Origin: Chloroflexota bacterium | GTDB taxonomy: Bacteria > Chloroflexota > Dehalococcoidia > Plut-88900 | Reading direction: 5' to 3' | Length of the DNA stretch: 6,582 bases | NCBI GenBank assembly: GCA_022566235.1 | Contig: JADFJI010000011.1 | Span: forward strand, 10,427 to 17,008 | In this document: positions 1 through 6,149 of the stretch, one piece after another | Position numbering within the stretch: the first letter of the stretch is position 1 | How the letters are laid out: each line of letters starts with the position of its first letter | Translations under genes and position numbers: made by a program | Notes under the pieces: generated by a model | What the model was told of the DNA's origin: nothing | The model's database searches: none | Seen by the model: only the letters and a program-made list of their open reading frames with translations

Positions 1-69
1 TTCGACAAGTCCCGATACTCGGGACAAGCTCACCACGAACGGGGGCTCCGCCCCTCTGCACTCCCCGTT
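1..69. repeat. REP-like interspersed palindromic element, probably cut by the window edge
   Basis: The stretch combines several perfect inverted repeats. GTCCCGA (9-15) pairs with TCGGGAC (19-25) around a 3-base loop. GGGGC (42-46) pairs with GCCCC (50-54). As an alternative, AACGGGG (38-44) pairs with CCCCGTT (63-69). The flanks TTCGACAAG (1-9) and CTCACCACGAAC (29-40) resemble, from memory, a short repeat widespread in GC-rich environmental bacteria including Chloroflexota; here that core seems interrupted by the GTCCCGA palindrome. It lies 32 bases beyond the stop of the last minus-strand gene, so it could also end or protect that transcript, although no T tract follows. The repeat identity is from recollection and needs a genome-wide count. 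Confidence 0.5.
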
Positions 70-100
70 TGGAGGAGCTTATTAAACGGCCTCAGAAGGG

Positions 101-1033
101 CTAGCTGGTTGGGGCGACAGGGGCTGCCCTGGACGTCACCGAGGGTATCGATCGGGCACCCAAGTTGTCGAGGAGGGTCTTTATCTGGTCTCTAGCCTCC
201 GGCCCGGCGGGCAGGAAGGGAGGTCTTGGAGGCCCCGCTTCCAGCCCCAGGATTTCGAGTCCCGCCTTGATGTTCTGGACGAAGGCCTCGGTCTCCATCA
301 TGTCGCAAAGGTCGACGATGTCTGCATATGCCACTTTGGCGGCTTTGAAGTCCTCCTTTACCACCGCCAGCTCGTAGAGATCGACGCATCGGCGAGGGAT
401 AAGATTGGCGGAGCCTGAGACCCAGCCACTGGCGCCGAAGAGGAAGGACTCGAAGAAGTAGTCGTCGGTGCCCGCATATACGTCGAAGCCATCGGGGGCG
501 AGCTTCAGGATCTGGCGGACCCGTTTGGGGTCTCCCGTGGCCTCTTTCACCCCCGTGATGTTGGGTATCTCGGAGAGCCTGGCTAGAAACGGGGGGCTCA
601 TGTCTATGCCGGAGGTCCCGGGGTTGTTGTAGATGAGAATTGGAATGCCGACACTATCTGCGACCCGCCGGTAATGCTCGAAGAGCTCATCCTCGCTGGG
701 CTTTCCGTAGAAGGGCGCCACGACCTGAAGGCCCCTGGCCCCGGCCCTCTCTGCGTGCTGGCTCAACTCGATCACCTCTCGGGTCCCTGGGGCCGCGGTG
801 CCGGCGATCACGGGTATCCGGCCCTGGGCCTGGTCGAGACAGACCTCCAATACCCTCTTTCGCTCCTCGATGGACTGACGGGCGAACTCTCCGGTGCTGC
901 CCAGGGGGATGATGGCGTGCACCCCTTCCACTACCAGGAATTCCACCAGGCTTCGGAGGGCGTCCGCGTTCAATGAATAGTCATCGTTAAATGGAGTGGG
1001 TATGGGAGGCATTACCCCGGCGAATCTCTCCAT
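101..1033 (-). CDS. DapA/NanA-family class I aldolase or dehydratase (paralogue 1), probably not dihydrodipicolinate synthase
   Basis: The 310-residue product is a (beta/alpha)8-barrel lyase of the DapA/N-acetylneuraminate lyase family. These cytoplasmic enzymes form a Schiff base with a 2-oxo acid. Visible motifs are the N-terminal GVMPPIPTPF, the GSTGEF loop (45-50), YNNPGTSG with the catalytic Tyr135, and ITGVKEATGD with the Schiff-base Lys163. Tyr109 matches the Tyr that the family donates to a neighbouring subunit. The position of the substrate-carboxylate Arg (Arg138 in E. coli DapA) is Thr140, which argues against lysine biosynthesis. Related family activities include 2-keto-3-deoxy-sugar-acid aldolase, 4-hydroxy-2-oxoglutarate aldolase and 5-dehydro-4-deoxyglucarate dehydratase; I cannot choose between them. 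The frame is open to an ATG at 1054, but the ATG at 1033 is chosen because AAAGGAG sits 7 bases before it. It is the last gene of a minus-strand cluster, 88 bases after paralogue 2. The C-terminus ends in a low-complexity Ala/Pro/Ser tail. Confidence 0.9.
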   Translation of the reverse strand: MERFAGVMPPIPTPFNDDYSLNADALRSLVEFLVVEGVHAIIPLGSTGEFARQSIEERKRVLEVCLDQAQGRIPVIAGTAAPGTREVIELSQHAERAGARGLQVVAPFYGKPSEDELFEHYRRVADSVGIPILIYNNPGTSGIDMSPPFLARLSEIPNITGVKEATGDPKRVRQILKLAPDGFDVYAGTDDYFFESFLFGASGWVSGSANLIPRRCVDLYELAVVKEDFKAAKVAYADIVDLCDMMETEAFVQNIKAGLEILGLEAGPPRPPFLPAGPEARDQIKTLLDNLGARSIPSVTSRAAPVAPTS

Positions 1034-1040
1034 TGTTTCA

Positions 1041-1047
1041 CTCCTTT
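1041..1047 (-). promoter_or_regulatory. Ribosome binding site that decides the start of DapA-like paralogue 1
   Basis: Read on the minus strand, AAAGGAG lies 7 bases before the ATG at 1033. The two upstream in-frame ATGs (1054 and 1051) lie just before or against this site and cannot use it, so the 310-residue form is preferred. Confidence 0.75.
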
Positions 1048-1056
1048 CCATCATTA

Positions 1057-1103
1057 GAGACTGGGGGCTTTGACCCGCGTTGGAGACTGGGAGGTTTGGC
1101 CCG
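1057..1103. repeat. Imperfect 21-base direct repeat between the two DapA-like genes
   Basis: The units 1057-1077 and 1083-1103 both begin GAGACTGGG and end in CCCG. They match at 18 of 21 positions and are spaced 26 bases start to start. They fill most of the 88-base gap between the paralogues. Nothing shows a function; it could be a small local duplication or a paired binding site. Confidence 0.5.
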
Positions 1104-1121
1104 AGGGTCGGATGTGGGGCC

Positions 1122-2048
1122 TCAGGATGCGGCGGTAGCCTGGGCGGTGGAAGGCTCCAGGAGGCCGACGTCCTCTAATATCTTCCTGAGCTTGGCCTTC
1201 TGAGACTCGGTGAACATCTTCATCGGTGGCCTGGTGTAGCCCCCGGGCTTGCCCAGCAGGTTCATCGACTCCTTCAGGGCGATGTACCCGCTGCCCACCT
1301 TGAAGAGGTCGTAGACTCGGAGTATCTTGAGATGAAGCTCCCTGGCCCTCTCCATGTCGCCGGCCACGGCGGCCTCGTAAAGCTCGACGGCCATGCGCCC
1401 GACCACCTGGGGTGCCATGGCCACCGCACCCACGGCCCCCACCGCCAGCGCCGACAGCAGCATGTCCTCCAGGCCGATGAAGACCCTGATTTCGTGGCCG
1501 CAGAACCGGACCAGGTCGTTGAGCTGACGGATGTCGAAGGAGCTGTCTTTGATGGCCACCACGTTGTCCAGCACCATCAGCTGCTCCACCAGTTGAGGCG
1601 TCAGGTAGTTCTTAACCGCAGTGGGGCTGTTGTACAGCATGATGGGCAGGCCCGCCTCTTCGGAGATGCGGGTGTAGAAATCTACAACCTCCCGGTCGTC
1701 CACGCCGATGTAGATAGGAGGCAGGATCATGGCGCCGGCGCAACCCACTCCCGCGGCGGTCCTGGTGAGGTCGATCACGTCGGAGGTGCGGGTGGCCGAG
1801 GTGCCAGCGATCACGGGTATCCGGCCCCGGGCCTGGTCTACCGCTATGGCGAAGACCCGTTTGCGCTCATCGTTGGTCATCAGGAAGAACTCGCCGGTGC
1901 TGCCCGCCGAAATCAAGCCGTGGCAACCGGCCTCGATGACCAGGTCTATCACCTTGCGGTACCCCGACTCATCGATGTCCCCACCTTTGGTGAAGGGGGT
2001 CACGATGACTGCGAAAGAGCCGTGCCAGTCTACCTTAATCCTACCCAT
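1122..2048 (-). CDS. DapA/NanA-family class I aldolase or dehydratase (paralogue 2)
   Basis: The 308-residue product is a second DapA/N-acetylneuraminate lyase family barrel, clearly diverged from its neighbour. It has VIVTPF near the N-terminus, the GSTGEF loop (49-54), YNSPT with catalytic Tyr139, and VVAIKDSS with the Schiff-base Lys167. Tyr113 corresponds to the subunit-exchanged Tyr. The Arg138 position of E. coli DapA is Ala144, so classical dihydrodipicolinate synthase activity is unlikely. The reaction is probably a retro-aldol cleavage or dehydration of a hydroxy-2-oxo acid, with the substrate unknown. The ATG at 2048 is preceded by GGGGAGGTG at normal spacing, which supports this start. 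It lies 68 bases after the aminotransferase and 88 before paralogue 1. Two different lyases of one family side by side suggest sequential steps of one pathway, or related substrates, rather than simple redundancy. Confidence 0.9.
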   Translation of the reverse strand: MGRIKVDWHGSFAVIVTPFTKGGDIDESGYRKVIDLVIEAGCHGLISAGSTGEFFLMTNDERKRVFAIAVDQARGRIPVIAGTSATRTSDVIDLTRTAAGVGCAGAMILPPIYIGVDDREVVDFYTRISEEAGLPIMLYNSPTAVKNYLTPQLVEQLMVLDNVVAIKDSSFDIRQLNDLVRFCGHEIRVFIGLEDMLLSALAVGAVGAVAMAPQVVGRMAVELYEAAVAGDMERARELHLKILRVYDLFKVGSGYIALKESMNLLGKPGGYTRPPMKMFTESQKAKLRKILEDVGLLEPSTAQATAAS

Positions 2049-2116
2049 ATCTCACCTCCCCTGGCTTGATGGGGCCAGTATAGAGGGGCCGAGCCAAGGG
2101 GGTCAACGAGGCTTCG

Positions 2117-3448
2117 TTACCCGCCGCCGCCCTCGGCGGCAGAGCGGATGGCCTCCTCCATGATGGACAGGGCCGTGTCGATCTCCGCCCGGGTTATCAC
2201 CAGGGGCGGGGCCAGGCGTATGATGGGTGTTCCCTCAGTGGTGAATAGTATCAGGCCGCGATCCAGGCAGTAGTCCTCGATGTGCTGCATCAGGTCTATG
2301 GCGGGCTCGGCCGATTCCTTGTCCCTGACTATCTCCAGGCCCAGCAGCAGGCCCAGGCCCCGAACGTCGCCGACGATCTCGTACTGGTTACGGAGTTCCT
2401 CCAGGCCCGATTTGAAGTAGGCGCCCATCCTTTCGGCGTTCTCGACCAGGCCCTCTTCCTCGATGATGTCCAGGTTGGCCAGGCCGACGCCGCAGAGAAA
2501 CGGGTCGCCGGTGTGGGAGCTGCTCTGATAGTAGCTCCCGGACTCCAGCTTCTCGGCGATGGCTCCTGTAACTATAGTCGCGCTCAGTGGGACCGCTCCT
2601 CCCAGGCTTTTGGACAGGGTCATGATGTCCGGGACGATGTCGAAGTGCTCCGAAGCGAACCACTTGCCCGTCCGCCCCAGCCCCGTGAGGGCCTCGTCGG
2701 CGATCAACAGAATATCCCGTTCGGTGCAGAAGCGGCGAAGCTCCTGCATGTACTCCCTGGACGGCACCACTATAGGCCCTCCCAGTAGGGGCTCGATGAT
2801 GATGGCCGCCGGCTGGCCGGTGGTGGTCTTGTCCATGAGGTCCTGGGAGTATTGGAAGCAGGTGAGGTCGCAGGCTCCCTGTCCCCTGCAGAAAAGGCAT
2901 CGGTAGGGGTTGGGGGTAGGGAGGAAGGTCACACCAGGCATTCCCAGCCCATATTCAGGATGGTTGGAGCGGTAGCCCCGACCGGTCACCGACCAGGCCC
3001 CGAAGGTCAGGCCGTGATAGCTGTCCGCCAGTGCGGCCATCTCCTGTCGGCCCGTGACGAACCTGGCGATTCGCATCGCCGTCTCGTTTGATTCGGAGCC
3101 TGAGCAACCGAAGAAGGACTTTTGGAGGTCACCCGGGGCCAGGTCGGCCAGCCTCTTGGCCAGGGCGATCTCCTCGGGGGCGGAGAAGGCGGAACCCGTT
3201 TGCATGATCCGCCGGGCCTGCTGGTTGATCGCCTCCAGAAGCCGGGGATGGCCGTGGCCCACCGATACGCACAGCTGCCCCGACATCATGTCCAGGTACT
3301 CCTTCCCCTCCACGTCCCAGATCTTGCACCCCTTGGCCCGCTCCAGGACAATCGGGTGTTTGGCCCAGGTCCGAAGGCTGTACTCCGATGCCAGGTCGAG
3401 CCAATCCCTGTTTGTTTCTAAGCTAAGGCCGGCTATCTGATTCGCCAA
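2117..3448 (-). CDS. Class-III PLP-dependent aminotransferase (omega-amino acid / dialkylglycine decarboxylase-like)
   Basis: The 443-residue product is a fold-type I PLP enzyme of the class-III aminotransferase family, with the usual length. The phosphate-binding segment GCSGSESNETAMR lies at 114-126. LLIADEALTGLGRTG (247-261) carries Asp251, which holds the pyridine nitrogen. TLSKSLGG carries the PLP lysine, Lys280. IIRLAPPL near the C-terminus carries Arg411, at the place of the carboxylate-binding Arg. An insert at 184-197 has four cysteines spaced C-x2-C-x5-C-x3-C, like the Cys-bearing loop I recall from some dialkylglycine-decarboxylase-like and omega-aminotransferase members. Candidate reactions are amino-group transfer between an omega- or beta-amino acid and pyruvate or 2-oxoglutarate, or decarboxylation-linked transamination; the substrate cannot be read from sequence. 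The start is TTG, because no ATG lies nearby and GGGAGGTG stands 5 bases upstream. It heads a likely operon with the two DapA-like genes. Confidence 0.92.
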   Translation of the reverse strand: MANQIAGLSLETNRDWLDLASEYSLRTWAKHPIVLERAKGCKIWDVEGKEYLDMMSGQLCVSVGHGHPRLLEAINQQARRIMQTGSAFSAPEEIALAKRLADLAPGDLQKSFFGCSGSESNETAMRIARFVTGRQEMAALADSYHGLTFGAWSVTGRGYRSNHPEYGLGMPGVTFLPTPNPYRCLFCRGQGACDLTCFQYSQDLMDKTTTGQPAAIIIEPLLGGPIVVPSREYMQELRRFCTERDILLIADEALTGLGRTGKWFASEHFDIVPDIMTLSKSLGGAVPLSATIVTGAIAEKLESGSYYQSSSHTGDPFLCGVGLANLDIIEEEGLVENAERMGAYFKSGLEELRNQYEIVGDVRGLGLLLGLEIVRDKESAEPAIDLMQHIEDYCLDRGLILFTTEGTPIIRLAPPLVITRAEIDTALSIMEEAIRSAAEGGGG

Positions 3449-3453
3449 GATGG

Positions 3454-3461
3454 CACCTCCC
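3454..3461 (-). promoter_or_regulatory. Ribosome binding site supporting the TTG start of the aminotransferase
   Basis: GGGAGGTG on the minus strand lies 5 bases before the TTG at 3448. The next in-frame Met is about 50 residues further in and would delete conserved N-terminal sequence, so TTG is the best start. Confidence 0.75.
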
Positions 3462-3516
3462 TGTATTCCATTGAGCCTTATCAGCGGCTCGCGTCATGTA
3501 ATTCCCAATCACAGTC

Positions 3517-3532
3517 CCGACTAGCTGGTCGG
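3517..3532. other. Small inverted repeat between quinone oxidoreductase and aminotransferase
   Basis: CCGAC (3517-3521) pairs with GTCGG (3528-3532), extended by one wobble pair, 23 bases after the oxidoreductase stop. There is no T tract on either strand, so it is a weak terminator candidate at best. It could equally be an operator or a processing hairpin inside a longer transcript. Confidence 0.3.
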
Positions 3533-3555
3533 AGAATGAATTCCTCAGACTGGGC

Positions 3556-4524
3556 CTAGGGCCGGAGAAGGACCTTGCCTATGTTGTGCCGGCCCTCCAG
3601 GCGTCCCTGGGCCTCGGCGGCCTGCTCCAGAGGGAACTCGCTGTCGATGTGCACCTTCAGGGAGCCCGAGGCCGACCAACCCAGTATATCGTTGGCCCTC
3701 CAAAGCAGCTCCTCTCGGGTCAAGGTGTAATGGACCGAAGATGGCCGGGTCAGGAAGAGGGACCCCTTGCTGTTCAATATCTGGGGGTCGAAAGGCGGGG
3801 GCGGGCCGCTGGACTGGCCGTATAGGACCATGTAGCCCCTGGGGGCCAGGGAGTCGATACTCTTATCGAAGGTGTCCTGGCCCACGCCGTCGTACACTAC
3901 CTGTACACCCTTGCCCTGGGTCATATCCTTGACCTCTGCCAGGAAGTCCTGCTTCGTGTAGAGGACCACTTCGTCACAGCCGGCACCTCGTGCCGCCTCC
4001 GCCTTCTCCTGGGTGGACACGGTGCCGATAACCCTGGCCCCCTTTGACTTGGCGATCTGGGTTAGAAGGAGTCCCGTGCCACCCGCCGCGGCGTGTACCA
4101 GACAGGTATCCCCCTGCTTCAGTGGATATGTACTCAGGGCCAGGTAGTGGGCCGTCAGGCCCTGGAGCATTATGGCGGCTCCTACGGAGAAATCCACGGC
4201 TTTCGGAAGCTGGACCAGCCGCCAGGCCGGAACGTTGGCGTACTCGGCGTAGGAGCCCCGGGCCCCGGCGTAAGCTACCCGGTCCCCGATCTGCACCTCG
4301 GTCACGTCGGGGCCCACGGCCGTGACTATTCCCGCCCCCTCGTTCCCGGGGATGAAGGGCAGGTCCATCTTGTATACACCCTCTCTTTGATAGATATCCA
4401 GGTAGTTGATGCCGATAGAGGCCAGCTTTACCTGGGCCTGGCCGGCGCCCGGGGCTGGAAGCTCCACTTCCTCCAGCCTTAGGACCTCGGGCCCTCCCTG
4501 CTTTCGAACATGTATTGCCTTCAT
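3556..4524 (-). CDS. Zinc-independent NAD(P)H:quinone oxidoreductase / enoyl reductase of the MDR superfamily
   Basis: The 322-residue product has the length and layout of QOR-type medium-chain dehydrogenases/reductases. The N-terminal GroES-like domain contains NYLDIYQREG (40-49) and FIPGNEGAGIV (57-67). The Rossmann domain has the cofactor motif HAAAGGTG (144-151) followed by ARVIGTVST. The product ends in GKVLLRP, typical of the family. The Cys/His ligands of zinc alcohol dehydrogenases are absent, as expected for QOR. The likely reaction is NADPH-dependent one- or two-electron reduction of a quinone or an activated alkene in the cytoplasm; the native substrate is unknown. The frame is open to 4821, but the upstream 99 codons look like read-through with no domain, while the ATG at 4524 begins the canonical MKAIHV and has GAGGGAG 7 bases upstream. 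It lies 107 bases before the aminotransferase and may share its transcript or be independent. Confidence 0.9.
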   Translation of the reverse strand: MKAIHVRKQGGPEVLRLEEVELPAPGAGQAQVKLASIGINYLDIYQREGVYKMDLPFIPGNEGAGIVTAVGPDVTEVQIGDRVAYAGARGSYAEYANVPAWRLVQLPKAVDFSVGAAIMLQGLTAHYLALSTYPLKQGDTCLVHAAAGGTGLLLTQIAKSKGARVIGTVSTQEKAEAARGAGCDEVVLYTKQDFLAEVKDMTQGKGVQVVYDGVGQDTFDKSIDSLAPRGYMVLYGQSSGPPPPFDPQILNSKGSLFLTRPSSVHYTLTREELLWRANDILGWSASGSLKVHIDSEFPLEQAAEAQGRLEGRHNIGKVLLRP

Positions 4525-4581
4525 ATCGTATCTCCCTCGGGCCCTGGCCCGGCACCTCGAATTCTCATCTCTGTCTCCTGA

Positions 4582-4605
4582 GATAGATGGGGCCTCTAAT
4601 CTATC
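4582..4605. promoter_or_regulatory. Operator-like dyad GATAGAT-N10-ATCTATC
   Basis: GATAGAT (4582-4588) and ATCTATC (4599-4605) form a perfect 7-base inverted repeat with a 10-base spacer, that is, half sites about 17 bases centre to centre. It lies 57 to 81 bases upstream of the oxidoreductase ATG, where a dimeric regulator could act. The regulator is unknown; the nearby response regulator is only one candidate. Confidence 0.4.
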
Positions 4606-4682
4606 ACGAAACTGGCATCCTGTTATGCTTTTTAGGCCACGGCGGAGCAACGCCACATATACGACATGATCCAGGGTTTCTT

Positions 4683-4710
4683 TTGACCTGCAGGCACATA
4701 TCCCGATAGT
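4683..4710 (+). promoter_or_regulatory. Possible sigma70-type promoter towards the response regulator
   Basis: TTGACC (4683-4688, five of six matches to TTGACA) is followed after 16 bases by GATAGT (4705-4710, four of six matches to TATAAT). It would give a leader of roughly 210 bases before the start at 4930. The match is moderate and could arise by chance; GATAAT at 4791-4796 is a competing -10 box without a good -35. Confidence 0.25.
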
Positions 4711-4874
4711 GGGAGACCCACGGATCGAGTATAGGCTTACCCTTAAGGCACTAAAGGGTTGGCACACTACCTGATGAAGGTTAGCGGAATGATAATTGCG
4801 TATGTTTCTCTCACCTCTCACATCTGAAGGCTCCGCCCGGATGTCCGAGACAATCTTTCAAAACGTCCCTGGAA

Positions 4875-4924
4875 CAGGCCGATGTACGAGGCCGCTCACC
4901 GGCCTGGTTGCTCCCAGGAGGAGC
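4875..4924 (+). promoter_or_regulatory. Alternative leader hairpins covering the response regulator ribosome binding site
   Basis: AGGCCG (4889-4894) pairs with CGGCCT (4900-4905) around 5 bases. The same 3' arm can pair instead with CAGGCC (4875-4880) through GGCCTG (4901-4906). GCTCC (4910-4914) pairs with GGAGC (4920-4924) and CCTGG (4903-4907) with CCAGG (4914-4918). Both of these hide part of AGGAGG (4916-4921), which lies 8 bases before the ATG. Such competing pairings fit translational control but may only reflect GC-rich sequence. Confidence 0.35.
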
Positions 4925-4929
4925 AGTAG

Positions 4930-5562
4930 ATGAAGAAGCACCGGGTGTTTCTCGTAGACGACCATCCGTTGATTAGAGAGGTGCTTGCGAGGAAACTGGT
5001 AGACAGGGCAGATATAGAGATTGTCGGGGAATTTGGTGGCGCTGAGGACGCCCTGGCACAGATGAAGCGTCTCTCGCCCGATGTGGTTGTGATGGATATC
5101 AGTCTTCCAGGGATGGATGGAGTGGAGGCGACCCGCCAGATAAAGACGACGCATCCGGCGACAAAGGTCATAATCCTGAGCGCCTATGGCGTAGAATTCT
5201 TGACGCCCTCTATACGGGCCGGGGCCGACGGATTTCTGCTCAAGACCTCGCCCATGGATGAACTAATCGGCGGAATGGTCAAGGTGATTCAGGGCGAGGC
5301 TCTAGTAGACCCCTCCTTGACCCGACACCTGATGGAACAGGTCTCTGCCGCGGCGCTGAATAACCCTCCGTTGGGACTGTCCCCCAGGCAAAGGGCCCTG
5401 CTTAAAATGGTGGCCGAGGGCCGTTCCTCCAGGGATATGGCGTCTCTGTTGTTCATCAGCGAGGCGACCCTCAAACGTGAATTCAGGCATATTTTCGATG
5501 CGTTTGGGGTAAATGATAGGGCCCACGCCGTGGCCGAGGCGTATCGAAGAAAGCTGATCTAG
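4930..5562 (+). CDS. NarL/FixJ-type response regulator with LuxR helix-turn-helix
   Basis: The 210-residue product is a two-domain cytoplasmic transcription regulator. The receiver domain (about 1-120) shows the acidic pair Asp10-Asp11, the phospho-acceptor Asp56 in VVVMDISLPGMDG, Ser84 at the switch position and Lys105 in GFLLKTS, so all phosphorylation residues are present. The C-terminal LuxR domain starts at LSPRQRALLKMVAEG (about 149-163), continues through ISEATLKREFRHIF and ends at FGVNDRAHAVAEAYRR. The recognition-helix region reads TLKREFRHIF where the family commonly has a TVKNHV-type sequence, so its DNA target may differ from the usual. The ATG at 4930 has AGGAGG 8 bases upstream. 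No histidine kinase lies in the window, so it is an orphan as seen here. A likely terminator follows, separating it from the zinc-ribbon gene. It could control the archaellin-like gene downstream, the divergent metabolic genes, or distant targets. Confidence 0.93.
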   Translation: MKKHRVFLVDDHPLIREVLARKLVDRADIEIVGEFGGAEDALAQMKRLSPDVVVMDISLPGMDGVEATRQIKTTHPATKVIILSAYGVEFLTPSIRAGADGFLLKTSPMDELIGGMVKVIQGEALVDPSLTRHLMEQVSAAALNNPPLGLSPRQRALLKMVAEGRSSRDMASLLFISEATLKREFRHIFDAFGVNDRAHAVAEAYRRKLI

Positions 5563-5575
5563 CCCTTCTGGCCTG

Positions 5576-5622
5576 GGACCTGTATTGCTGGTGAGAGGCC
5601 GGAGCGGGGCCTCGGTCCTTTT
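5576..5622 (+). terminator. Likely rho-independent terminator after the response regulator
   Basis: GAGGCC (5595-5600) pairs with GGCCTC (5608-5613) around a 7-base loop. The stem can extend because GGACC (5576-5580) pairs with GGTCC (5614-5618) across a 14-base bulge on the 5' side. TTTT (5619-5622) follows directly. The hairpin starts 14 bases after the regulator stop. The T tract is short, so efficiency is uncertain. Confidence 0.5.
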
Positions 5623-5818
5623 GAGTTCCGTTCATACCTCCCTCTCGATGCGTCTATCCAACGGTTACCAATCCTGCGCTCTTTGGGCTCAATCGTGTCC
5701 CTTTGGGATCGCCGGCCCTGATACGCAAGTCTCGTTACGGAGATACCACAGGAACTTGGGGGACGTCATCGCAAATGGAACACTAGGTTCATTAAGACCT
5801 GTCCGAAGGAGGTTGCCG
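5623..5818. other. Upstream region of the zinc-ribbon gene
   Basis: This 196-base stretch between the terminator and the zinc-ribbon ATG contains no gene I can support. An open frame runs through it in phase with the zinc-ribbon protein, but its translation has no recognisable domain. I see no clear -35/-10 pair. TCTC/GAGA flanking GTTACG is one small dyad. It ends with the strong ribosome binding site AAGGAGG at 5806-5812. Confidence 0.4.
5806..5812 (+). promoter_or_regulatory. Ribosome binding site that decides the zinc-ribbon start
   Basis: AAGGAGG lies 6 bases before the ATG at 5819. The longer in-frame start at 5585 has no comparable site, so the 53-residue product is chosen. Confidence 0.75.
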
Positions 5819-5980
5819 ATGATCTGGTTCAAGAAGTGTCCCCGGTGTTCGGGTGATCTTTATGACGAGAGCGATCAATACGGCTCATTCATCACCTGTA
5901 TCCAGTGCGGGGTGTGTTTGGATCTTGCTCAGGGAAAGGTAATGAGCAACGGGGCCACAGCCGCTGTGGTAGATGGCTAA
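5819..5980 (+). CDS. Small zinc-ribbon protein, function unknown
   Basis: The 53-residue product reads MIWFKKCPRCSGDLYDESDQ at its start and carries two Cys knuckles: CPRC (Cys7, Cys10) and CIQC (Cys27, Cys30), with a further Cys33. The spacing C-x2-C-x16-C-x2-C fits a compact zinc ribbon, and the fifth Cys is extra. The remainder is a short Gly/Ala/Val tail without a second domain, and there is no signal peptide or membrane segment. I recall similar short CPRC-GDLY-type proteins from Dehalococcoidia-like genomes, often as unnamed hypothetical genes. Possible roles are nucleic-acid binding or a protein-protein adaptor; neither is shown. It lies after the response regulator terminator and 275 bases before the archaellin-like gene, on the same strand, so co-transcription with the latter is possible. 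Confidence 0.75.
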   Translation: MIWFKKCPRCSGDLYDESDQYGSFITCIQCGVCLDLAQGKVMSNGATAAVVDG

Positions 5981-6149
5981 CAATAGTTGAGCCGGTGTGT
6001 AGTCGTCCGGGCCCCGAGCCCCACGGCCGGGGCCCCTACTGGATACGTCGACTAGCCTACCACCTAAAATGCCGGCTTCAGACCAGGAAAGCCCGGCCTC
6101 TTTAGCCGGGTGAGAAATGGAAAACTCTACTACGCGGGTATAGGGGGTG

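Larger units (their letters stand above)
4525..4929. other. Divergent intergenic region with operator-like dyads and hairpins
   Basis: These 405 bases separate the minus-strand metabolic genes from the plus-strand response regulator, so they should hold promoters for both directions. No convincing gene is present; the open frames have no domain and no good ribosome binding site. It is locally less GC-rich than the genes. Visible structure includes the 7-base dyad at 4582-4605, GTGGG/CCCAC (4709-4713 with 4717-4721), ACCCTT/AAGGGT (4739-4744 with 4754-4759), ACATC/GATGT (4820-4824 with 4840-4844) and the hairpins before the response regulator start. Confidence 0.6.

Noticed and set aside
1332..2069. 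Plus-strand open frame of 245 codons opposite DapA-like paralogue 2.
   Set aside because: It is His/Gly/Val-rich, without a domain, and lies antisense to a gene with clear catalytic motifs.
3462..3555. A minus-strand promoter TTGGGA with TGATAA in front of the aminotransferase.
   Set aside because: The spacer is about 19 bases and both boxes are poor matches; the gene may be transcribed from upstream of the oxidoreductase.
4525..4821. N-terminal extension of the quinone oxidoreductase by 99 residues.
   Set aside because: The translation shows no domain, while the ATG at 4524 begins the canonical family N-terminus and has a ribosome binding site.
5585..5818. N-terminal extension of the zinc-ribbon protein by 78 residues.
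   Set aside because: There is no ribosome binding site at the upstream start, the residues show no domain, and AAGGAGG directly precedes the ATG at 5819.
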